DNA of 6,387 bases from an uncultured Gammaproteobacteria bacterium (lineage in GTDB: Bacteria > Pseudomonadota > Gammaproteobacteria > GCA-001735895). The position numbers and the translations under genes were made by a program. The DNA lies in the NCBI GenBank assembly GCA_945787265.1, contig CALZHS010000104.1, positions 1-6,387 on the forward strand, in the 5' to 3' direction. Shown one piece after another: positions 1-5,558 of the stretch. How positions within the stretch are numbered: position 1 is the stretch's first letter; each line of letters starts with the position of its first letter. The notes under the pieces were generated by a model. The model made no database searches. It saw only the letters and a program-made list of their open reading frames with translations, and had not been told where the DNA came from.

Positions 1-364
1 CGAGAAAATTTCGACGATGCAGTTTGCAGAATAGAATCACTGCCAGGGTCGAGCCGAGCAGGATACCGTGGGTTGACATGCCACCCAGCCAGATTGCGGG
101 TATATACGAAAGATGCGAACCGTAATAAGCCCACTCGTAAAAAATGACTTCGACGGCCCGGCCGCCAAGCAGCACCCCAATCGCAATATAGATGATCAGT
201 CTATAGACATCATCCAGGTCAAACGCGAGGGCTCCTCGATTCAGTCGCAGCCAGAAAAAGCCTACCAGGAATCCAAGGCTGTAGCTTGCGCCGTACCACC
301 ACAGGTAAAAACCCGCAAATTCGGCAAATACCGGGTCGATACTGTGAATGAAGGGACCTGACAT
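1..364 (-). CDS. Prolipoprotein diacylglyceryl transferase (Lgt) family protein, N-terminal part, runs off the left edge
   Basis: Lgt is an inner-membrane enzyme that moves a diacylglyceryl group from phosphatidylglycerol to the lipobox cysteine of prolipoproteins. The 121 visible residues show the family layout: HSIDPVF near residue 7, LWWYGASYSLGF at 21-32 (WYG corresponds to the Tyr26 region of E. coli Lgt), LLGGRAVEVIFYEW at 65-78, and IWLGGMSTHG at 91-100 with the His equivalent to the essential His103. Three hydrophobic segments are visible. The sequence is divergent: the usual GGMSFHGGLxG reads GGMSTHGILLG. The ATG at 364 is the natural start because it directly precedes the conserved N-terminus; a GGGA (375-378) lies 10 nt upstream. 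A weak minus-strand promoter candidate has CTGAAA (410-405), a 17-bp spacer and TAGATA (387-382). The C-terminal half, with the catalytic Arg residues, is outside the window, so I cannot tell a true Lgt from an Lgt-like paralogue; I therefore give no symbol. Confidence 0.82.
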   Translation of the reverse strand, partial: MSGPFIHSIDPVFAEFAGFYLWWYGASYSLGFLVGFFWLRLNRGALAFDLDDVYRLIIYIAIGVLLGGRAVEVIFYEWAYYGSHLSYIPAIWLGGMSTHGILLGSTLAVILFCKLHRRNFL

Positions 365-424
365 GAATTCAATTTCCCATTTATCTATTTTGACTCTAAA
401 GCGTTTTCAGCCGGTTTAATTGAT

Positions 425-452
425 TTGCGTCGGATTTTTAGCATGTGATAAT
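425..452 (+). promoter_or_regulatory. Candidate extended -10 promoter for the BT1-type transporter gene
   Basis: A -35-like TTGCGT (425-430), a 16-bp spacer and GATAAT (447-452) preceded by TG at 444-445 form an extended -10 element. Transcription would begin near 459. It lies in the divergent gap between the Lgt-like gene and the transporter, and it overlaps the most upstream possible start (GTG 445), which argues for a start at ATG 475 or 484 instead. Recognised by eye only. Confidence 0.45.
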
Positions 453-474
453 AGGGTTCGGCTTCACTCAACGT

Positions 475-2115
475 ATGGATCTTATGACCGATACCCTGGT
501 TTGGCGCTGGTTCGACCGCACCTTTCTTGATCTTGGCCGGCAGTTCCGCTGGTCCTACCTGCCCCCGCTGATGGTATACCTGGCTGCCGGGGTATCGGGC
601 CTGACCTCGATCGTCGGGACGTTCTTCATCAAGGAATATCTCGACCTGTCCGCGGCCTTTCTCGCCGGACTGGCGTTCTGGGCGGGTATTCCGTGGACCC
701 TGAAAATGCCGATCGGTCACCTGGTTGACCTTATCTGGCGCCGCAAGGCCCTGCTGGTATACATCGGTGCCAGCCTGATTGCGCTCAGTATTTTAATCAT
801 GTACGGCATCATCGCGCACACCGCCGCGATGGCGGAGATCATGAAAGTCGAAGCCTGGTTCGTCATTGCCACCATCCTGGCACCGACCGGTTACGTGGTG
901 CAGGACGTGGTCGCGGACGCGATGACGGTGGAAGCCGTGCCGACAATAGACGAGGACGGTAACGCTTACCCGGATAGCGATATCAGGACCATGCACACCA
1001 CGATGCAAACTCTGGGTCGCGTCGCGATCATCGGTGGCCTGATCGCGGTCGCTACATTGAATATCACGATGTTCGAGGGCGTGGAGAACATGTCCGAAGA
1101 AATGAAGGTCGAAATCTACGCGGATATCTACCTGCTGGCACTGATCATCCCGATCATCTCGATTTTGGGTGTTATCCTCGGCAGGATATTGCTGCGCCAG
1201 CGCGCCCGACAGTTGGAAGCGCAGGGCCATGACCATACCAGCATCGATAAATTACTGTTTGCCCCCGCTGGTGAAACCCGGCCAAACTGGTGGATTCTCG
1301 GCGGTAGCCTGGTTTTTGCGTTGTTCACGGTCGGCATGGGCGTCAGCGAGGTCCCGTTCGCACAAGAGATAATTTTCATCGGCTCGATGTCAATCATCCT
1401 GTTCCTGATGTATCGATTGCTACTCGAGCTCAAGCCCGAACAGCGCAATATGCTGATTGGCACCGCGGTCATCATTTTCGTATTCCGTGCGGTACCCCTG
1501 CCCGGACCGGGCGCCGGATGGTTTGAAATCGATGTACTCGGTTTCGACCAGCAATTCTTCTCGGTTCTGTCGCTGATCGCCTCGCTGCTCACCCTCGTCG
1601 GCATGGTCGTGTTGCGCCCGATGATGGCAAAGCGCTCGATCGCCTATGTCGTCGTCCTGCTGACCATCGCCGCGGGCATCCTGTCGCTGCCGAATATCGG
1701 ACTTTATTACGGATTGCATGAATGGACCGCGGCACGCACCGCAGGTGTCGTCGATGCGCGCTTTATCGCCATTATCGATACAGCAATTGAATCACCGCTT
1801 GGGCAGATAGCCATGATCCCGATGTTGGCCTGGATCGCCAAGAACGCACCCGCGCACCTGAAAGCCACGTTTTTCGCGGTCATGGCCTCGTTCACCAACC
1901 TGGCGCTTTCGGCCGCAAGCCTCGGTACCCGTTACATGAATGAAATCTATACCATCACGCGCGAGGTTCGCGATCGCGTAACCGACGTGATTCAGACCAC
2001 GGCCGACTACAGCGAACTCGGATGGCTCCTGATTGCCGTGGCCTCGATCGGCGTCATCGCACCGTTGTTAACGGTGCTGTTGATACAGCGCTCGCCGCTG
2101 CGAACCCTGCAATAG
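475..2115 (+). CDS. MFS transporter of the folate/biopterin transporter (BT1) type
   Basis: This is a large polytopic inner-membrane protein of about 546 residues with roughly 12 hydrophobic segments. It carries hallmarks I associate with the BT1/folate-biopterin branch of the major facilitator superfamily: GIPWTLKMPIGHLVDLIWRR after the second membrane segment (the family's 'PWxxKPxxGxxxD' signature), VVQDVVADAMTVEAV in the middle of the first half, a GFDQQFFSVLSLIASLLTLVG stretch in the second half, and HLKATFFAVMASFTNLALSAAS near the C-terminus. Hydrophilic loops are long and acidic (after DAMTVEAV, and around GVENMSEEMKVEIYAD). The substrate cannot be read from the sequence; pterins and folates are transported by some eukaryotic and cyanobacterial members, but bacterial members are mostly uncharacterised. 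The start is uncertain: GTG 445, ATG 475 and ATG 484 are in frame, none has a clear Shine-Dalgarno, and the promoter at 425-452 favours 475 or 484. It is probably co-transcribed with the HupE-like gene 40 bp downstream. Confidence 0.8.
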   Translation: MDLMTDTLVWRWFDRTFLDLGRQFRWSYLPPLMVYLAAGVSGLTSIVGTFFIKEYLDLSAAFLAGLAFWAGIPWTLKMPIGHLVDLIWRRKALLVYIGASLIALSILIMYGIIAHTAAMAEIMKVEAWFVIATILAPTGYVVQDVVADAMTVEAVPTIDEDGNAYPDSDIRTMHTTMQTLGRVAIIGGLIAVATLNITMFEGVENMSEEMKVEIYADIYLLALIIPIISILGVILGRILLRQRARQLEAQGHDHTSIDKLLFAPAGETRPNWWILGGSLVFALFTVGMGVSEVPFAQEIIFIGSMSIILFLMYRLLLELKPEQRNMLIGTAVIIFVFRAVPLPGPGAGWFEIDVLGFDQQFFSVLSLIASLLTLVGMVVLRPMMAKRSIAYVVVLLTIAAGILSLPNIGLYYGLHEWTAARTAGVVDARFIAIIDTAIESPLGQIAMIPMLAWIAKNAPAHLKATFFAVMASFTNLALSAASLGTRYMNEIYTITREVRDRVTDVIQTTADYSELGWLLIAVASIGVIAPLLTVLLIQRSPLRTLQ

Positions 2116-2143
2116 CCGGGATATGATTCCTGATATGTCCCGG
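2116..2143 (+). other. Small intercistronic hairpin overlapping the HupE-like gene's ribosome binding site
   Basis: CCGGGA (2116-2121) pairs with TCCCGG (2138-2143), with a possible inner TAT/ATA pairing around a 2-nt bulge. It starts immediately after the transporter stop codon and its right arm takes in the first two G residues of the GGGGAGG ribosome binding site. It could slightly dampen translation or protect a 3' end; there is no U-tract, so it is not a classical terminator. The stem is short and may be chance. Confidence 0.3.
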
Positions 2144-2148
2144 GGAGG
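2142..2148 (+). promoter_or_regulatory. Strong ribosome binding site fixing the HupE-like start
   Basis: GGGGAGG lies 7 nt before ATG 2156. This sets the start at 2156 rather than at the in-frame ATG at 2123, and it makes the protein begin with a proper signal peptide. Confidence 0.8.
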
Positions 2149-2155
2149 AACTTCA

Positions 2156-2800
2156 ATGCAGAAAATTATCGTTACGGCAGGTCTGTTGCTGCCTGTAAGC
2201 CAGGCGCAGGCCCACCACCCGCTCGCCGGCATGTCGATGGAAACCTTTACCCATGGATTTCTGTCCGGTGTCGGACATCCCCTGCTAGGCTTCGATCATT
2301 TATTCTTTGTCGTACTGGTTGGAATTACCGCGCTGTTTACCCGCCGCAGACTGCTGGCACCCCTGGCCTACATCATTGCCATGCTCGGCGGTTGCATGGT
2401 CAGTGCACTGTGGACCCCGGTGCCGGCAACCGAGCTGATGATTGCGCTATCGCTGCTGGTGCTCGGTTCAATGCTGCTGAGCGGACATCGATTTGGTTTA
2501 GCGACGGTTCTGTTCGCCTTTGCCGGCTTCGGACTATTTCACGGGGCAGCCTTTGGCGAATCGCTTGCGACCCAGGAGGCGGGATTCGGCAGCCAGGTAT
2601 TGACGGGCTACCTGCTGGGTCTCGGCCTCACCCAGTTTGCCATTGCGCTTGCCGCGGGCCTGGTTTGCAAGGTGCTATGGAAGGTTTCGCATGCGGGTGC
2701 ACTGCAGCCACGCCTGACGGGCGCCATGGTGGCCGGGGTCGGCCTCTACCTGACGCTGGAACATTTCGAGGGACCCTTGCTGCGCGCTATTTCCAGCTAA
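2156..2800 (+). CDS. HupE/UreJ-family nickel/cobalt permease-like membrane protein
   Basis: The protein has 214 residues. Residues 1-19 form a signal peptide ending AQA, so the mature protein would begin HHPLAG, exposing paired histidines as in other HupE proteins. The family signature HPLLGFDH is at 41-48, just before a membrane helix, and the second signature FHGAAFGES is at 128-136; about six hydrophobic segments follow the signal peptide. HupE/UreJ proteins are secondary transporters that bring Ni2+ (for hydrogenase or urease) or Co2+ into the cell. No hydrogenase or urease gene is visible, but a cobalt-type nitrile hydratase operon converges on this gene, so Co2+ uptake is the best inference. 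The second signature departs from the HGHAHGxE form I recall as typical: the second histidine is Phe133. Its stop overlaps the stop of the opposite-strand activator gene by 4 bp, with no terminator between them. Confidence 0.82.
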   Translation: MQKIIVTAGLLLPVSQAQAHHPLAGMSMETFTHGFLSGVGHPLLGFDHLFFVVLVGITALFTRRRLLAPLAYIIAMLGGCMVSALWTPVPATELMIALSLLVLGSMLLSGHRFGLATVLFAFAGFGLFHGAAFGESLATQEAGFGSQVLTGYLLGLGLTQFAIALAAGLVCKVLWKVSHAGALQPRLTGAMVAGVGLYLTLEHFEGPLLRAISS

Positions 2801-3165
2801 TCCTGTGGAGCGGTTTTAAGTCTCACCGGTTGCCCGTGAGGTGTCGACAGGTAGGCTCGCTCCCAGTCTTCGCGTTTACCCGTCATTGCCTGCTGATCGA
2901 TTTCACTATGCTCGGCCACCAGCCCTTCGAGCGCGCTTAGAACGCATTGATAGTAGGTGCCCTGATCATCGGCAGCGCCACTGGATTCAGCTTGCGACAG
3001 GGCCGCTCCCAGTGCGTCAGACCAGGCACTTGCACTAAACATCCCGTTTTGCACCAGGGTATCGGCAATTGCCAGGGCTTCTGCCTGCCACGGCTCATCA
3101 AACGCCGCTTGCCCATCGATGCTGGCAAGGGGTTTCAGCAAGGTTGATTTCGAATCTGTCATCAT
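2797..3165 (-). CDS. Nitrile hydratase accessory (activator) protein
   Basis: This is the third gene of the nitrile hydratase operon, about 122 residues and soluble. It matches the nitrile hydratase accessory protein family (P14K/NhlE type), which resembles the N-terminal half of the beta subunit and delivers cobalt to, or swaps with, the alpha subunit during maturation. Visible landmarks are FDEPWQAEALAIADTLVQNG (about 22-41), FSASAWSDALGAAL, YYQCVLSALEGLVAEH and the C-terminal WERAYLSTPHGQPVRL typical of the family. The start ATG 3165 overlaps the beta-subunit stop as TGATG; an adjacent ATG at 3162 is equally possible and has better spacing (7 nt) from GGGG (3170-3173). The tight overlap implies translational coupling to beta. 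A longer reading from an ATG at 3192 would run inside the beta gene and is unlikely. Confidence 0.88.
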   Translation of the reverse strand: MMTDSKSTLLKPLASIDGQAAFDEPWQAEALAIADTLVQNGMFSASAWSDALGAALSQAESSGAADDQGTYYQCVLSALEGLVAEHSEIDQQAMTGKREDWERAYLSTPHGQPVRLKTAPQD

Positions 3166-3827
3166 CAGGCCCCGACCAGATAACTTTCCCACAGATCGAG
3201 ATAGACTTTATCCTGGCTCCACTTCGCTTCCGGCCATAGTTCCGACGCCTCGAACATGATGCTATAGCAATGCTGATGCATTTCCTCGCCCTGCGCTGAC
3301 AGATCCGGAAAAACGTGCGCACCGTGATAGGCGTGCACCGTTCCCCGTCGATCCCGGGCATACTGCGGCAAGCGGGTATGACCGCTGTTTCCATGACGGC
3401 AGGTAATCACCTGTTGCCCAACGGCAAACAAGGGAGGCGTCTCTATTTCGGCGTCGAAACGCGCAGCGTGTGCACGATCTTCCTGCAGTACCTGCTGCAA
3501 CGTCATCGCGCTTGCCGGCTCGCCGGAATCAGGATCCGAGATAGATTTGCCGCTACTGATTTCCTCCAGCGTGATCCAGCCCGCCTCGATATAAGTCGAG
3601 AAATCGGTCTGCGCCCAGGAATCGAAATATGGCCGGCCGAGGTAGTCCTCGGGCATAATCAGTTCACGGCAATGCCGCCACCAGTCAATCGTAATACCCG
3701 GGGTGCGCGCGCACTGTGCGATTCCCCATTCCCGACCTTCCCAGTCTTCGTGGAAAGGTTTTTCATCATCGTCAACGTCGATCGGACCGTAGCCCTGCTT
3801 GCCGCCCAGATCATGAATGCCATCCAT
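3165..3827 (-). CDS. nthB: Nitrile hydratase beta subunit
   Basis: The beta subunit pairs with alpha to form the cytoplasmic hydratase that converts R-CN plus water to R-CONH2. The 220-residue protein opens with the diagnostic MDGIHDLGGKQGYGP, followed by FHEDWEGREWGIA (25-37), the helical stretch WWRHCRELIMPEDYL (49-63) and PYFDSWAQTDF. The C-terminal SH3-like barrel carries GHTRLPQYARDRRGTVHAYHGAHVFPD (149-175) and ends VYLDLWESYLVGA. Arg54 (in CREL) and Arg152 (in GHTR) line up with the two beta arginines that hydrogen-bond the oxidised cysteines of the alpha claw. This N-terminus and length resemble cobalt-type enzymes such as the Rhodococcus high-molecular-mass form. The start overlaps the alpha stop by one base (TAATG), and a GAGGG ribosome binding site (3841-3837) lies inside the end of alpha. 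Confidence 0.94.
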   Translation of the reverse strand: MDGIHDLGGKQGYGPIDVDDDEKPFHEDWEGREWGIAQCARTPGITIDWWRHCRELIMPEDYLGRPYFDSWAQTDFSTYIEAGWITLEEISSGKSISDPDSGEPASAMTLQQVLQEDRAHAARFDAEIETPPLFAVGQQVITCRHGNSGHTRLPQYARDRRGTVHAYHGAHVFPDLSAQGEEMHQHCYSIMFEASELWPEAKWSQDKVYLDLWESYLVGA

Positions 3828-4477
3828 TAGTCGCCGCCCTCGAGCTTTACACCCAGATCCCGGTCAGTACCAATCATCGAATTGCGCGACACCAGCGCGG
3901 CCAGTTCATCCTCGCTCATATCCTCGGTGCCCGGGGGGCGCTGTGGCAATACCAGGTAGCGCAGCTCCGCGGTACTGTCCCAGACGTGAATCTCGACATC
4001 GACGTCGATGTCGACACCAAACTCTTGCAGCACGCCACGCGGATCACGCACCGCCCGCGAGCGATAAGCCGCCGCCTTGTACCACGGCGGCGCGATGCCA
4101 AGAATCGAGAATGGATAACAGGAGCACAGTGTGCACACCACCAGGTTGTGCACTTCATCGGTATTTTCAACCACTTTCAAATGCGCGGTCGCCTTGCCGA
4201 GAAATCCCAGCTCATCGATCGCGGCGGGTGCATCGCGCAGCAACCGGGCCTTGTATTCAGGGTCGCACCAGGCTTTTGCCACGACCCGGGCACCGCGCTT
4301 GGGGCCGATTTTCTCGGTATAGGCTTCGATCCAGGCGTCGATGGTTTTCGGGTTGACCAGGCCCTTGTCCACCAGCAACGTCTCCAGCGCCTTGACGCGC
4401 AGCGCCGAATCGGAAGGCAGGTGGCTATGCAAATGCTGGTGAATTTCCGCTACTTTGCTGGCATCAAAATCTGGCAT
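3827..4477 (-). CDS. nthA: Nitrile hydratase alpha subunit, cobalt type
   Basis: This is the metal-carrying subunit of nitrile hydratase, 216 residues. The claw motif VCTLCSC is at 114-120 (DNA 4138-4118): Cys115, Cys118 and Cys120 supply the thiolates and the Ser119/Cys120 amides complete the site; two of the cysteines are oxidised in the mature enzyme. Thr in VCTLC, rather than Ser in VCSLC, together with the following Tyr-Pro-Phe, marks the Co(III) type. Other landmarks are IGPKRGARVVAKAWCDPEYKARLL (57-80), PPWYKAAAYRSRAVRDPRGVL, HVWDSTAELRYLVLPQRPPGTE and LVSRNSMIGT. The N-terminus holds an alternating His run at 13, 15, 17 and 19. ATG 4477 is preceded in frame by TAA at 4489-4487, so it is the only plausible start, but no Shine-Dalgarno is visible. 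It is the first gene of an alpha-beta-activator operon. The order and motif make a thiocyanate hydrolase gamma subunit much less likely. Confidence 0.95.
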   Translation of the reverse strand: MPDFDASKVAEIHQHLHSHLPSDSALRVKALETLLVDKGLVNPKTIDAWIEAYTEKIGPKRGARVVAKAWCDPEYKARLLRDAPAAIDELGFLGKATAHLKVVENTDEVHNLVVCTLCSCYPFSILGIAPPWYKAAAYRSRAVRDPRGVLQEFGVDIDVDVEIHVWDSTAELRYLVLPQRPPGTEDMSEDELAALVSRNSMIGTDRDLGVKLEGGD

Positions 4478-4525
4478 TGAAACAGTTTACTGCATCTTGG
4501 CGCGAATTTTGAGTGCCTGGTCCAT

Positions 4526-4660
4526 ATGCTTGAAGCCATTTTCGATTGCACCAGACGATATATACAAGAGCTGAAATTAACCGCATCGCCACTGTCCCCG
4601 GGGGATTGGCTCGGTTACACTCGCCAGCTATTTTTCATCTCCGGATCTGGTTCGTGCTGA
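4526..4660 (+). other. Possible 44-codon ORF upstream of the EamA exporter (uncertain)
   Basis: An ATG at 4526 opens a 44-codon frame beginning MLEAIFDCTRRYIQELK and ending in TGA at 4658-4660. It overlaps the likely exporter start (GTG 4654) by 7 bases, an arrangement that would permit coupling as a leader peptide. No convincing ribosome binding site is present, the protein matches nothing I recognise, and the same bases also hold the 5' region of the divergent nitrile hydratase operon. It may be chance. Confidence 0.15.
4606..4634 (+). promoter_or_regulatory. Candidate sigma70 promoter for the EamA exporter
   Basis: TTGGCT (4606-4611), a 17-bp spacer and TATTTT (4629-4634) match four of six positions in each hexamer. 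Initiation near 4641 would leave a leader of about 13 nt before GTG 4654, which agrees with the shorter start for that gene. No comparably convincing minus-strand promoter for the nitrile hydratase operon was found in the same 176-bp gap. Confidence 0.3.
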
Positions 4661-5541
4661 CAGCCATACGTCGCCCTACACCTTTCGATGTCTCGAAACT
4701 CCTGTTCGTCGGGGCAATCTGGGGTGGTGCGTTCCTGTTCGTGTCGATTGCATTGAATGATTTTGAACCGGTCAGCATTGCAACCTGGCGCGTTTCGCTG
4801 GGTGCCCTGGTGTTACTGCTTATCGCAGTCGTGATCGGCCAGCCGTTCCCGCGGGGATTTCGCAACTGGCGTTTTATCTTTATTGTCGGGTTCCTCAACA
4901 GCGCTGTGCCGTTCTTTTTGATCAGCTGGGGGCAGCAATTTATCAGCAGTGCCGAGTCCGCGATCCTGGTCGCAATGGGTACTTTCGTGTCGCTGTTACT
5001 GTCACACTTTTCCAGCGAAGATGAACGCATCAATAAATCGCGCGTGGTTGGCGTCGCCGTCGGCTTCGTCGGGGTGCTGGTACTGGTATTCTGGGACCTC
5101 GTCGAATCGGGCACCGGAAACCTGTGGGGACAGCTTGCCGTCATGGCGGCAGGCTGCAGTTACGCCACCTCGGCGGTGATTTCGCGACGCCTGACGCATT
5201 TACCGATGATATCAACTTCCGCCGTCACCGCGGCCAGTGCCTGCCTTTACCTGGTGCCGCTGGCGTTTCTACTGGAAGATCCGCTTCCCGCCGGTGTCGC
5301 CACCTCCTCGATAGTTGCGCTGGTCTACCTGGGTGTCATGGCAACCGCGCTGGGATTCACGCTGCGCTTTTTCATCATCCGTGCCAACGGTGCCGTCTTC
5401 ATGTCGCTGGTGGGCTACCTGGTGCCCCTGTTCGGCGTGATCTGGAGCGGATTGTATTTCGCCGACACAGTCAGACTGCAAACCATTTTATCGCTCTCGC
5501 TGATTATGCTTGGCATCGCAATTACGCGTCAGGGCAGCTAG
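4654..5541 (+). CDS. EamA/DMT-superfamily transporter (10-helix, drug/metabolite exporter type)
   Basis: This is an inner-membrane protein of about 295 residues with two tandem EamA domains. The first begins LLFVGAIWGGAFLFVSIAL and includes PVSIATWRVSLGALVLL, FLNSAVPFFLISWGQQFISSAESAILVAMGTFVSLLLSHF and VGVAVGFVGVLVLV. The second begins GQLAVMAAGCSYATSAVISRRL and ends with NGAVFMSLVGYLVPLFGVIWSGLYFAD and LIMLGIAITRQ. The family exports metabolites, amino acids or drugs; the substrate here is unknown. The frame stays open upstream to TTG 4546, but the first 36 residues of that reading are not membrane-like or family-like; GTG 4654 gives the usual EamA length, a short N-terminus and a weak CGGA ribosome binding site 8 nt upstream. 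It diverges from the nitrile hydratase operon, so shared control is possible but not shown. It ends before the palindrome at 5559. Confidence 0.88.
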   Translation: MLTAIRRPTPFDVSKLLFVGAIWGGAFLFVSIALNDFEPVSIATWRVSLGALVLLLIAVVIGQPFPRGFRNWRFIFIVGFLNSAVPFFLISWGQQFISSAESAILVAMGTFVSLLLSHFSSEDERINKSRVVGVAVGFVGVLVLVFWDLVESGTGNLWGQLAVMAAGCSYATSAVISRRLTHLPMISTSAVTAASACLYLVPLAFLLEDPLPAGVATSSIVALVYLGVMATALGFTLRFFIIRANGAVFMSLVGYLVPLFGVIWSGLYFADTVRLQTILSLSLIMLGIAITRQGS

Positions 5542-5558
5542 GCTGACATCTTATGGAA

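Noticed and set aside
113..361. 82-codon plus-strand frame at the left edge
   Set aside because: The opposite strand encodes a clear Lgt-family N-terminus in the same bases.
1128..1604. 158-codon minus-strand frame inside the BT1-type transporter (also 793-1236 and 1420-1719)
   Set aside because: They lie opposite a hydrophobic, family-like coding sequence and have typical shadow composition.
2116..2155. Cobalamin or metal riboswitch ahead of the HupE-like gene
   Set aside because: Only 40 nt are available and there is no B12-box-like sequence; just a short hairpin and a ribosome binding site.
2392..2940. 182-codon plus-strand frame overlapping the HupE-like gene and the activator gene
   Set aside because: It is an out-of-frame shadow with low-complexity Arg/Gly content, crossing two well-supported genes.
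3315..3830. 171-codon plus-strand open frame opposite the beta subunit
   Set aside because: It is a complementary shadow of the conserved beta gene with no domain or ribosome binding site.
3827..4477. Thiocyanate hydrolase gamma subunit as an alternative to nitrile hydratase alpha
   Set aside because: Thiocyanate hydrolase is encoded by three separate structural subunits; here a full-length beta with the MDGIHD start and a nitrile hydratase activator follow directly.
3716..4480. 254-codon open frame on the plus strand across the nitrile hydratase genes
   Set aside because: It is antisense to the unmistakable alpha subunit and the start of beta; its composition is Arg/His/Pro/Gln-rich shadow sequence with no family resemblance.
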